Shown here one piece after another: positions 54,756 to 64,000 of a stretch of 64,000 nt of DNA. Both the position numbers and the translations under genes were made by a program. Each line of letters starts with the position of its first letter. Position 1 is the first letter of the stretch. Origin of the DNA: Sclerotiophoma versabilis (lineage: Eukaryota > Ascomycota > Dothideomycetes > Pleosporales > Didymellaceae); contig JAAROD010000015.1 of NCBI GenBank assembly GCA_012274445.1, positions 2,790,001 through 2,854,000 of the forward strand. The letters run 5' to 3'. Below the pieces are notes generated by a model, which was not told the origin of the DNA, made no database searches, and saw only the letters and a program-made list of their open reading frames with translations.

Positions 54756-56693
54756 TTACAAGAACGGCAGTACGATACCCTTCCTCATCGGACTGCCACG
54801 GCCGTCAGCCGTTGAGCCTTCGGCGCTATATCCCGAGTCGCGATCCATGTCATCATTGTCGATATCGATATCGAATGCGGCATCAGCCTCGTTGCCATCC
54901 TCTTCATCCTCGTCACCGTCCCATGCCTTCTGTTGGGCGCCGCGGTTGTTCCAGCGGAGTGTACGGCTGATGCTGTCGAACCACTCGGTGGGCTGCGATA
55001 GGACGGTGGGGAAGGGATACTGCGAGGCCGCGATGGTAACGTGGTCCCCCTGGCGAAGCTCGACGCGGCCCTTGCCATCGAACGCGCAGTATGCGGTTGC
55101 GCGTGACTTGAGAGGTACAGCGATGCGAAGAAGCATACTGTCGTTGAGCAGCATGGGGCGGAAGGAGAGGGTGTGCGGACAGATAGGGGTAAGGAGGATG
55201 GCGGGGATGTCGGGGTGCACAAGGGAACCGCCGGCGGAGAGCGAGTATGCCGTTGAACCGGTTGGTGTGGAGAAGATACAGCCGTCTGCTTGTATAACTG
55301 TGAGGAGGTTGTTGTCGCCGTACAACTCGAGATTGGAGACGTAAGGCGATGGGCCACGATCAATGACGAGCTCGTTAAGAACTTCGAACTGCTCGGCCTC
55401 AATGTGCTGAGGTGAGCCAGGAGCTGCGTTCTTCTGGTATCTGTAGACTGTACAGGTGAAACGCATGCGCAGATTCACCCGCATACCAGCGTCGCCCATA
55501 ATTTTGTTGAGGGCTTGTTTGTAGTGCTCGAATTGAAAGTTCGTTAGGAACCCGAGACTACCGAGCGAGAAGGACAGAATGGGCGGAACGATGCGCTGGA
55601 ACAACCATGATGTGAAGAGGACTGTGCCGTCACCACCGAGCGTGAGGACAAGGTCAAACTTCTCCGGTGTCTCCCAGCACAGATCTGGAGTCCAGTAGCG
55701 GAGAGATTGCTCGAAGCGCTTGTCTTTGGCTACTAAAGAGGGTGCGTCGAACCGTTTCGATCTTTGCAGCTTGTAATCCACGTAGACGTTGACGCCTACA
55801 TCTGACCCATATCGTGGTGTCGTGAGCAGCCACTCCGCCAACTCTCGAGTTAGATGTACTAAGGCATTGTCGCGTGCTTTAGTTACAATCATGACGTTGC
55901 GCACTGTCATTTTGATCGGTCGACGCTGAAGTTGCTTAGAAACCTCGCGGACACTAAAGGCCGTCTGCATGAGCCTCGAATGCGATATCGAGTCATCGTC
56001 AGCTATTTCCTCTAATACTTTCTCGAGGTTAACGGCCTTGTCAAACTTCTTATGGAAGAAGCATGGCGATGCGAGCGCAGCCATCTTGCTGATGGCGAGG
56101 TCTCCTGAATTCAAGTGGAGCTCGGAAAGCGCGTCGGCGAGCGCTTTATGAGTTATGCTCTTAGAACGTTGGGTCTTGCCTTCTGTTGCGCTCTTTTTGT
56201 CCTCCATGACCATAGAGTCAATTGATTGTGACGTTGGCGGTCGTGATTGCAGGGCCTTTAGAATCGTCTGGCGGGGTACGGCCGAATCGAATGAAGCTGC
56301 GTTCTTTCGATGCTTCCGGATGCGGTGCTCACCAAAAGATGGCAACTGTGGTAGGACTGTGAGATTCTCGATTGACGACGAGTTACTGATAACAGTCGAG
56401 TGTTCTTTCCGAAGAGACTCGTCCGGTGTTGCGAAGGATGGTATCGAGTCGGAGGCAGCGGGCGCACCGACTAGTTCTGTCGTTGCTACAGCAGAGGCAT
56501 TATCTTTGGGGCCTTCAGGCAAGTAAACACTTGTCTGCGGAGGCTGCGGAGAAGGAGCAGGATGAGCGAGATTTATTGGTGATGTATCGGCGGAGTTAAC
56601 GGTGATGTTATCCCGCGGCCTTTTTGGGGAAGGGAGCGGGTGAATTTTGGTCGGTGAGAACGGCTCCCCAATCTTGGTCGCACTCGGCATCAT
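54756..56693 (-). CDS. NAD kinase (ATP-NAD kinase)
   Basis: A single exon of 645 residues. NAD kinase phosphorylates NAD+ (or NADH) to NADP(H) with ATP. The catalytic GGDGT motif is at 353-357 (LVLTLGGDGTVLFTSWLFQ). It is followed by PILSFSLGSLGFLTNF, the conserved Glu-Leu-Val-Ile-Asp-Arg-Gly block (ELVIDRGPSPYVSNLELYGD) and the NAD-binding STPTGSTAYSLSAGGSLVHP at about 475-494. The first 200 residues are Pro/Ser-rich and disordered, as in fungal Utr1-type cytosolic enzymes; there is no mitochondrial presequence as in Pos5. The C-terminus is acidic (DGDEDEEDGNEADAAFDIDIDNDD). Two Met codons are adjacent at the start; either may be used. Confidence 0.95.
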   Translation of the reverse strand: MMPSATKIGEPFSPTKIHPLPSPKRPRDNITVNSADTSPINLAHPAPSPQPPQTSVYLPEGPKDNASAVATTELVGAPAASDSIPSFATPDESLRKEHSTVISNSSSIENLTVLPQLPSFGEHRIRKHRKNAASFDSAVPRQTILKALQSRPPTSQSIDSMVMEDKKSATEGKTQRSKSITHKALADALSELHLNSGDLAISKMAALASPCFFHKKFDKAVNLEKVLEEIADDDSISHSRLMQTAFSVREVSKQLQRRPIKMTVRNVMIVTKARDNALVHLTRELAEWLLTTPRYGSDVGVNVYVDYKLQRSKRFDAPSLVAKDKRFEQSLRYWTPDLCWETPEKFDLVLTLGGDGTVLFTSWLFQRIVPPILSFSLGSLGFLTNFQFEHYKQALNKIMGDAGMRVNLRMRFTCTVYRYQKNAAPGSPQHIEAEQFEVLNELVIDRGPSPYVSNLELYGDNNLLTVIQADGCIFSTPTGSTAYSLSAGGSLVHPDIPAILLTPICPHTLSFRPMLLNDSMLLRIAVPLKSRATAYCAFDGKGRVELRQGDHVTIAASQYPFPTVLSQPTEWFDSISRTLRWNNRGAQQKAWDGDEDEEDGNEADAAFDIDIDNDDMDRDSGYSAEGSTADGRGSPMRKGIVLPFL

Positions 56694-58511
56694 TGTCGCT
56701 TATTAAATTACTGAACAGCGCGGGATGCGATTGCGCAAATGACGACAGGATTCGCCGGATACTGTCTCTTGGAAGTAGGTGTCGCCGCGAAAAGCGCCGG
56801 TGCTCAAGGTGCTTTTGGACGTTGACTTATGGCGATTCAACAACGTAACTAGACGTCCGATTGATTGTAATTATTATAACAAGCTCCAGGCCGGCGATGA
56901 GAAGTGACACGAAAAGGAGGTCCGTAGGATTGTGGCTACTGCATGGGAGCGACTCGTGAGGTCTCGGAACTCGGGCTCGGAGTTGTGATGGCTGCGACAG
57001 TGATGGTAGGGCTAACTGTTGGCACTGTAATGGCTAGCGACACTGCGTAAACACCGGTAAAATGATTGAAAGGCAAAATTGAAGAGACCGGCTCGATTAT
57101 TGACAAAAGCAAAGATAAATAGAAGAAGTGGTTGTTTGTGGTTGCATTTGAATGCAAGGCGCAACTGGGGTAAGGTGAGAGGACGTGAATCTCGCGGCAG
57201 GCATTAAACGCACCTGCTGCATCTGATCTATATTCACTTTGACATCTGCACGACATCTTATTACCAGTCGCTCTTCGATAAACTCACGAGCCACATACAG
57301 CGCTGTTCTACACGCCAGCCTCAAACGCAGATACCGCAAGTCCGCGGCGGCTAGCTCGCTGGAGGGGGTTGACACCTGTAGCGTTTGAAGGCAAGTCATC
57401 GCCGGCTTTCAGTCCAAAGTTAGATGGAGCTTTGCTCGAACCGCCATCCCGAAGCAAGAGGGATCGTTAGAGCGCATGCGATTGCTCGTGCTGTCAACCT
57501 GTCTCCTGAGGCATCATCCCCTTCCAGGTCATTGCGCTGTTCGATTGGAATCCTTCAGAGCGCTTGCGGTCCGCCCAGCCCACCCTCAACCAAAACCTCA
57601 CACTCTTAGCGTTCGAAAACGGCTGCCCATGAACAACTCCATAAATTTGACACTGATCAGATCTTTAGCCACATGACGCATCGAGATGGAACCTCGTTCT
57701 GTGCTAGATACCGGGGCAGTAAAGCCGCTTTGCCCGCGCCTGGCAAAGACGAATGAGAGCATTTCACAGAAATAAGGCGAAACGAGCCGAGAGTGGACTA
57801 GCTTGTGGAGTTTGTAGCAGGTGGCTACAAACTTTGGCTTGACACATGGCAATCGGAGACGAGACAGATTGGGCCTCGCTAACAGTACGCTGTTGACTAT
57901 TTTGGCGGTGCATGAACTCGCTGCCGTTTGGACCGATGCATGCGTGAATCATACACTTCAGAAACGTGTATCACGAATTGGGGTCGGTCGAAGGAGCGGG
58001 AGGCACGGCGCGGCACGTCTTAAAATCCCATACTTGCCTCAGGCAAATTGTAGAACTGCGCATATGAGAGGTCAGTGAAGAATCTCGATACACGACCCAG
58101 CACTTCGGGGCGCTGTCTTGGTCGCCTATAGCAAAGTGCCGGGAGGTGCTTCCGCGGTGACAGCCTGGAAGGCTGCGTTGACGCGTGGAGAAGCAGGTGT
58201 AATGCGCGTCCTTGAATCTATCCACCTTCCCCACATTCGCGTCTCAGTGACTGGTTATGACAGTGAATCGTAAACTTCACACCGATTGCGACTCATGTAG
58301 CTGCCGCGCATGGAAGATATGTGCGGCAATTCGAGTTGTTGGCAATTCAGGTTGGCTCGACATGTGCTTGTGAAGCACGTCAAAACGGCATGCGTGGTAA
58401 TCTTGTGTATCAACAGTGGTGATTGTCAGGCAAACCGTACTTTTGATGGTCGTTGACATGTCGTGGTATCTAGTATATCGTAGTGTGCGAAAAACATCAG
58501 GCCCAGCAAAT
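56694..58511. other. Intergenic region between NAD kinase and spermidine synthase
   Basis: NAD kinase promoter and spermidine synthase 3' flank. Short frames (57.1-57.4, 57.8-58.2 kb) have no recognised domain. Nothing else is seen. Confidence 0.45.
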
Positions 58512-59619
58512 TTACACTGAGGCAAGAGCCTTGCGAGCGAAAGTGGGCAGAACGAAAGAAGCCTCGTGAATCTCCTTGCTGTAGTACTTGCAAAGCTTGT
58601 CCTCCTCCTCGGGTGTCCAGCTGCGAAGAGGCTTCTTGAGGTTGCGCTCGCCATCCTTGGAGCAGACCATGAAGCCGATCTGACCAGAGGGGTAGGTAGG
58701 GATGGTGGTGTAGGCGTACTCGACGGTGGGGAAGACAGCCTTGCAAGACTTCTTGAGGTCGGTGATGATGTGAAGGTGCAGCCACTGGTTCTCGGCTACA
58801 AAATAGTCAGCAGAAGTTTGAAGAAGCGCTCAAAAAGCGCATAATGGACTTTGCAAGTCAAACACGATAGGAGGGTAAGAAGGGGGCTTACAACCTTGGG
58901 TCGTAATAACACCACCCTCACGGAGAGCACCGTTCAACAGCTCGAAGTATGGCTTCTGGAAAAGAGCCTCGGCGGGGCCCTCTGGATCACTGGAGTCGGT
59001 GATGATGACATCGAACTGGTTCTTCTTATCCTCGAGAAACTTGAAGCCGTCGCCGACGATAGTCTCGGTCTTGGGGTGGTCGAAGCCTACGGACATGCCG
59101 GGGAGGTACTTCTTGGACAGACGAATGACAGCCTCGTCAATGTCACAGAGAACAGCCTTCTCCACGCATTCGTGCTTGACAACCTCACGGAGGACACCGC
59201 CATCACCACCACCAATAACGAGAACGTTCTTAGGGTTGGGGTGGGAGTTCATGGCAAGATGGGTAATCATCTCCTGGTAGCTATAACCACGTTAGTTATC
59301 CTATCCACCGTCCGGTTGCTATGCGAAGACGTACGAGAACTCGTCGCGCTCGGTGCACTGGATGACGTTGTCAAGGACAAGGACCATGCCGTAGTCGGTG
59401 GACTTGAAGATCAGGACGTCCTGGTACAAGCTCTTCTCGTGGTGGATAACCTCCTCGACCTTGAGGGTCATAGCCTGACCAGGCCACATGTTGGAGATCT
59501 CGCGGAACCAGCCATCTACGGAAGAAGTCAGCTTCAGAGCTTCATTCGAAGGATGACAGAACAACAATTGAGCTGCATGTGAACATACCCTTAATAGTGG
59601 GGTGCTCGATAGCAGGCAT
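58512..59619 (-). CDS. Spermidine synthase
   Basis: Four exons (59619-59589, 59515-59335, 59280-58892, 58795-58512) encode 294 residues. The enzyme transfers an aminopropyl group from decarboxylated S-adenosylmethionine to putrescine in the cytosol. Family landmarks are DGWFREISNMWPGQAMTLKV, DVLIFKSTDYGMVLVLDN, the nucleotide-binding VLVIGGGDGGVLREV (GGGDGG at 94-99), AVLCDIDEAVI, the catalytic DSSDP at 166-170, and AYTTIPTYPSGQIGF near the C-terminus. The first exon has only 31 coding bases. For the last intron I chose the donor GTAAGC at 58891, which gives TTQGSENQW. An alternative GT two bases upstream would break frame. The gene is divergent from the methyltransferase gene that starts at 60253. 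Confidence 0.95.
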
Positions 59620-60252
59620 TTTGAGTAGAGTGTTTGTGAGGAAACGAGTAGTAGGTCTGTGTAAAGAAGATGGTTTGTGAGCGACGACAGAAGGATAGAA
59701 AGACCGACAGCGGATATATATGCGGGCCTTCAGGATTGCGGTGTCAATTGGGCTCTTCGAAAACTTTCACCGTGCCTGGGCAACAATTTTCAAGCTATTC
59801 AGGCGCGTCATGCCCCGCGCTCTATGCCGGTGACGCTATCCCTCTTTCAGATTAGTGCGGGGCCCATGTGCTCACGAAGTAAAGGCGGAATACTGCCGCT
59901 CCGAATAGCTGCAGGGTTTGGATACGCAATCGAGTCTCTTCAGCTTGGTGATGGTGATAGTGATGGTACAAGCTGTAAAGATAGCTTCTAGCTTCGAGTC
60001 GACATGAACACCATGTCCGCGGAACGACTGGTGTTTTTGGACAACCCGTCGACGCGTAGATAGAAGCGGGGTTATGCGTACCTTACTCCAGGAGCTTGGG
60101 TTGGAGCCTTGTTATCAGCCTGTTGCTGCTGACACGACCCGAGTGCGGCACATACCTTTTGAAGGTATATAAGGAGCCGACATACGTGTTCTTGAAGTTG
60201 TAGTTGCAATCAGCAGCTCCGCCTTGTCATTTACTTCCCACGTCGAACCAAT
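59620..60252. other. Divergent promoter region, spermidine synthase/methyltransferase
   Basis: The 633 bases between two divergent starts contain no supportable gene. The methyltransferase side has a clear TATA element at 60166-60173. Confidence 0.55.
60166..60173 (+). promoter_or_regulatory. TATA box of the methyltransferase gene
   Basis: TATATAAG lies 80 bases before the start codon at 60253, within GAAGGTATATAAGGAG. Confidence 0.6.
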
Positions 60253-61174
60253 ATGGCGGTGAACAACGTTGAACAGTATTTGAAGGACAAGACATGGGTT
60301 AATCAACCTGAGGTCTTGCCGTGGTACGTCAAAGACCTGGTAGACCTCCAGCCAAAGACCAAAGAGCTTTTCGAGACATACAGCAAAGTCCCTTCAGATG
60401 ATGTTGTTTCCCACATCACACAGATCAGAAACAAGGCCTTCAAGATCGTGAGTCTATAATCCTAAAGGGAAACCGTGTCGAGACTAACGAGATTGAAAGT
60501 TTCCATACCCATGTCTTGGGCACTGGGGTTTCCTCAACTTGAACATCCAGAAGTCGGACGCCTACGACGAGGTCGTTCAGCGCCTCAAGAGTGGCGAGCA
60601 GTACTTGGACATTGGCTGCTGTATGGGTCAAGACATACGCAAGCTCGTATACGATGGAGCGCCCTCAGAGAACATGTACGCATCAGACTTGAAGGGCCAG
60701 TTTTGGGACATCGGCCACGAGTTATTCTTGGACAAGTCATCCCTAAAGGCTACCTTCATTGAGGCCGATGTCTTCGATGACGAGTCGGGTCTGCAACAAC
60801 TTACTGGCAAGTTTGACATTGTACACGCAGCTTCGTTCTTCCATCTGTTTGATTGGGATGGCCAGGTCGCAGCGGCCAAAAAGGTTGTAAGCTTGCTGAA
60901 TCCTGAGTCCAATAGCCTAATCCTCGGTCGTCAAGCTGGCCGTGCAGAAGCTGGTGACTTCACTGCCCAGGTTGAACAAACCAAGAGTCGGTACTGGCAC
61001 AACCCGGAATCGTGGGCGAAGTTATGGAAGCAGGTCAGCGACGAGACTAGGACGAAATGGAAAGTCGAGGCGGATTTCGATGACAAGGTTGATTTGTTCC
61101 GCAATAAGTGTGGTATGTCGGACTTCATCCCTCAGGACACTAAGTTCATGAGGTTTATCGTTCGAAAGGCGTGA
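60253..61174 (+). CDS. AusD-like SAM-dependent methyltransferase
   Basis: Two exons (60253-60447, 60500-61174; intron 60448-60499, GTGAGT to GAAAG) encode 289 residues. The SAM-binding motif is YLDIGCCMGQDIRKLV at about 100-115, followed by NMYASDLKGQFWDIGHELF with the acidic residue for the ribose, and the block FDIVHAASFFHLFDWDGQ. The pre-motif, IRNKAFKIFPYPCLGHWGFL, and a C-terminal LGRQAGRAEAGD are typical of the fungal group that includes AusD-type polyketide/meroterpenoid methyltransferases. In those clusters the enzyme esterifies or methylates a carboxylate. Here there is no synthase, P450 or transporter beside it, so a role in a biosynthetic cluster is not supported by context; it may have an unrelated small-molecule substrate. 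Confidence 0.85.
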
Positions 61175-61466
61175 GAGGCATGGTACCATGCTATGAAGTT
61201 GCAGGCAATCTTGATCGATTGTAAGACATAGCAATGGATTCTGGACGGTTTTATTCAGAACAACTAGACTGAAGTGTTTCCAATGCCAGATGTAGGAGAC
61301 GCTGAAGCCTTGAACAGCAGGCCGACCAATCAATTGCGGTCAGGGTTCAAAGCAAACATACCAAACACAATCGTGGCTTCAACATCACCACGACGCCAAC
61401 CCCACAAACAGTGCGTGTATATCCACTGAACCCTTTATTACTGTGCTTTACTCAAAAGCTATCGCC

Positions 61467-62514
61467 ATGGACCCATACTCGCCAGAAGGAGGCATGAGGC
61501 CCCGCAATGAACGTGTGGCATCCTGCTAACTGCCTTCCAGAGCTCATCAACATCCACACAGCGTTCCATGCCGGCGCATACCAACAAGTTCTCGACTTCG
61601 ACACCTCCTCATTCTCGCCCAGCAATGCGCTGCCTGTTCGTGTCCTGAAGGCACGCTCACAAATCGCCCTTGGGCAAGCACAAGCTGTCTCCTCCGAACT
61701 CGCCAGCGAAACGACACCAGACCTTGTTGCTGTGAAGCTCCTGGCAGACCTCGAGCAGGGCAAGGATGTTACCAGCGCGACGAAGAAGCTGGCAGAGCAG
61801 CACGGCCAAGAGAACTTAACTGTGCAGATCGTTGGAGGCATTATTCTGGAGCGGGTCGGCGAGACAGAGGAGGCTCTTGCGCTGTTGAGCAAACACCAAG
61901 GCAGTCTAGATGCGTAGGTCACTCACTACTTACTGCAAAAGAATGCCAACTTCTAACATGGGACAGGGTCGCCCTTATTGTACAAATCCAACTCCAGCAA
62001 AACCGCGCAGATCTCGCAGCAAAGGAGGCCCAGCGCGCACGGAAATGGGCACAGGACAGCTTGCTGGTCAATATTGCAGAGTCGTGGGTTGGCATGCGCG
62101 AAGTATGTTTCCTACACTACAAGTCCAGATGAATACCATCCTAACACGGTGCAGGGCGGCGAGAAATATCAAGCCGCATTCTACGTCTTCGAAGAGCTCG
62201 CCCAAACATCCCAATCACAGTCCGCACACTCACTCGTCGCACAAGCCGTGTCAGAACTGCACCTCGGCCGCCTGCCGGAGGCTGAAGCTGCTTTACAGCA
62301 AGCCATCGAGATCGACCCTAAGTCAGCAGACACCATTGCGGACTTGATTGTCCTGAACACATTGCTCGGAAAGAAGGATGAAACAGCGCAACTGAAGCAG
62401 CAGCTTGAGAGCACGAACTCCGAGCACAGAGCGATCAAAGACTGGGCAGAGAAGAAGAGCGATTTCCAGAAGGCTGCGGCGAAGTACACCCCGAAGTTCG
62501 AGGTTGCTGCATAG
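61467..62514 (+). CDS. SEC28: Coatomer epsilon subunit (Sec28)
   Basis: Four exons (61467-61491, 61541-61913, 61967-62102, 62155-62514) encode 297 residues, the usual length for epsilon-COP. It stabilises alpha-COP in the COPI coat that carries retrograde Golgi-to-ER traffic. The N-terminus reads MDPYSPEGELINIHTAFHAGAYQQVLDFDTSS, the expected Sec28 beginning; helical TPR-like repeats follow, ending RAIKDWAEKKSDFQKAAAKY. Intron 1 (61492-61540) has no GT donor. It uses GC (G|GCATGA) with a CTAAC branch and TTCCAG acceptor, the only GC-AG intron in this window. Starting instead at the in-frame Met at 61507 would begin inside this intron and lose the conserved start. The other three junctions are standard. 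Confidence 0.93.
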
Positions 62515-64000
62515 AGGAGAGACAGCAGGGAGGCAAAGAGCACTGGAGAGTTGCCAGTCGTTAACAGTAGAATGCGGAAGTGACTGGCTTCGACCAGCAC
62601 AAGCAGCCTGGCTATAGGGAGGACCAAGGAGCATCACGATGAATGAAACAACCAGAGAGCATCCCAAAGATCTGCCACATGCTTATAGTCTCCTACAACC
62701 TACGGCTAATCTTGGTAGCCACCTTACGACAATTCTTGGAGCAGTTTCGAACTTGTTCAGCCCCCGTCATGAAAGCTCGCCTACTTCGGTCCCAAGATCT
62801 GAAGATCGAGCTTTCCGAAGACACTCAGCTCAAGTCATATTACACATGGCGCTACTACGTTGACAGAAGTTTCTTTGTTGAGAAACTTTTTGGAACCCAC
62901 AGAGTATCCGGAACCTACAGAACCTACCAAACCTTAGGCAAGTAATTGTTGTGTACGACAGCGGGTATGCCGCTGTCGGAAATCTCGTTTCCAGAGACCC
63001 CACAAGGCGTCCAAGCAACGCAGATGAAGATATTCTATACCCCACATGCTCACCGCATGTGCACCCTTTGACTGATTCATCGCGTGGACCACGGAAGAGG
63101 CACCTCCCGAATGACGCCCAGCTGCAGCATGCAGAGCCTAACTATGCACGCAAAACCTATCTGCAGCCGTCCTGCAGCAATCAGCTCCATAGTCCAGCAT
63201 CTCACAGCGAGTGTGCATTTGATGGCGCTGCACAATAAGAACACGGGCTGTTGTGGTGTGCGACGGGTGGCTGTCGACGGCTCGACTTGTTACATACTTC
63301 GTGCATGCCTGCAGCCCAGGCCGGATGTCGCGCTCGGACGTGGGCGTGCCGCAACACGCGGGCGCAATTAACGTTGTCGATCAATCCAGGCTGTCGGATC
63401 CCTCTCAGCCCTGGCGTCGAAATTCATCCTTCACCCTCTCATCTCTCTACGCGTTGCTTTGTGGGCGCTTCAATGCGCATCACTCATCGGTGACTTTGCA
63501 TACTGCTATGCAAGCACCATGCGACTTCGCAGCTGACACGTAGAACGCCGGCGTGTGGAGAACAAGGCCGCCCCTCTCGATGCGACAGCATGTGTAGTGC
63601 CTCCCGGGATCTGACGCATCCGAAGCACTCTTGGAACAGGCTTAGCTCTAGCCCTGCATCCAATAAGCGCGGGCCCAACGGCCAAAGTCGCAGGTTTTGG
63701 TCGCAGCTACGATTCCAAAGAAAGCAAGCACACATGGACTCCGTTGCGCGGGACTCGTGGACCATGTGCTTAGATTTGTGGATTTGTAACTTACGGCGTC
63801 TTGCGGCGCAAAAGCACGGTGTAAAGATTTCAGGCCGAGCGGTTCGCAGTTTGGTGTGCCCAGTGGGAAGATGAAAGATCTGCTGGAGCCCGCTTTATTT
63901 CGCATTGGTATGGGACTGTGACTTGAGTAATCTCCGTACTTAGTGTAGAGAGCACTTTCTCATACCTTCTCTGAGCTGAACACTCTTTCGTTACTCATAC
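62515..64000. other. Gene-free right edge
   Basis: After the SEC28 3' flank I see no convincing gene to the window end. Short frames at 62.6-63.9 kb overlap on both strands, with Cys/Thr/His-rich compositions and no recognised domain. A gene beginning beyond the right edge may have its promoter here. Confidence 0.45.

Noticed and set aside
54785..55402. 205-residue minus-strand frame inside NAD kinase
   Set aside because: A shifted-frame shadow of the NAD kinase coding region, Ser/Pro/Arg-rich.
58851..59582. 243-residue plus-strand frame opposite spermidine synthase
   Set aside because: Antisense shadow that crosses the spermidine synthase exons; Leu/Val-rich composition follows from the opposite-strand codons.

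Overview
This window is nuclear DNA of a filamentous ascomycete, most likely a dothideomycete of the order Pleosporales. The kingdom-level call is firm. Almost every gene has short GT-AG introns of about 47-100 bases with CTAAC or CTGAC branch sites. The set includes fungal-type NAD kinase, Zn2Cys6 regulator, secreted deuterolysin and 2EXR/F-box-like families. The order is an inference from general protein style; no marker gene settles it. I found no prokaryotic, phage, CRISPR, rRNA or tRNA content, and no recognisable transposon.

Layout. 0.8-2.8 kb (-): a coiled-coil protein resembling the cis-Golgi tether GM130/Bug1. 6.5-9.3 kb (-): a 902-residue disordered Ser/Pro-rich protein, followed by about 7.5 kb without a convincing gene. 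16.7-18.6 kb (-): a possible small mitochondrial membrane protein and the glutamate-cysteine ligase modifier subunit. 19.0-22.0 kb (+): AP-1 sigma adaptin and Maf1, the Pol III repressor. 23.7 kb (+): a small orphan gene. 24.8-28.2 kb: a membrane-anchored protein (-) and a divergent secreted deuterolysin (+) that appear to share the M35 propeptide-type domain. 28.6-31.1 kb: a multi-membrane-segment protein (+) and a GPI-anchor candidate (-). 31.5-35.3 kb (-): a HAD hydrolase, a 2EXR/F-box-like protein and an Rnl2-type RNA ligase. 36.3-42.2 kb (+): indoleamine 2,3-dioxygenase, a GTPBP1-like GTPase and a second F-box-like protein. 42.3-47.98 kb (-): a secreted glycerophosphodiester phosphodiesterase, a RidA-family protein and a PEP mutase/isocitrate lyase-family enzyme. 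49.7-52.0 kb (-): a Zn2Cys6 transcription factor. 54.8-56.7 kb (-): NAD kinase. 58.5-61.2 kb: spermidine synthase (-) divergent from an AusD-like methyltransferase (+). 61.5-62.5 kb (+): coatomer epsilon (Sec28).

The genes are mostly unlinked housekeeping functions: vesicle traffic (GM130-like, AP-1 sigma, Sec28), redox and cofactor metabolism (GCLM, IDO, NAD kinase), translation and RNA (Maf1, GTPBP1-like, RNA ligase) and polyamine synthesis. It is not a biosynthetic cluster. The parts most worth a second look are the deuterolysin/propeptide-like divergent pair, the stand-alone RNA ligase, the repeated use of tiny first coding exons, a GC-AG intron in SEC28, and a stop-free 3n intron in the RidA gene. 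Exon borders were deduced by hand from splice motifs, frame and protein continuity, without transcript data.
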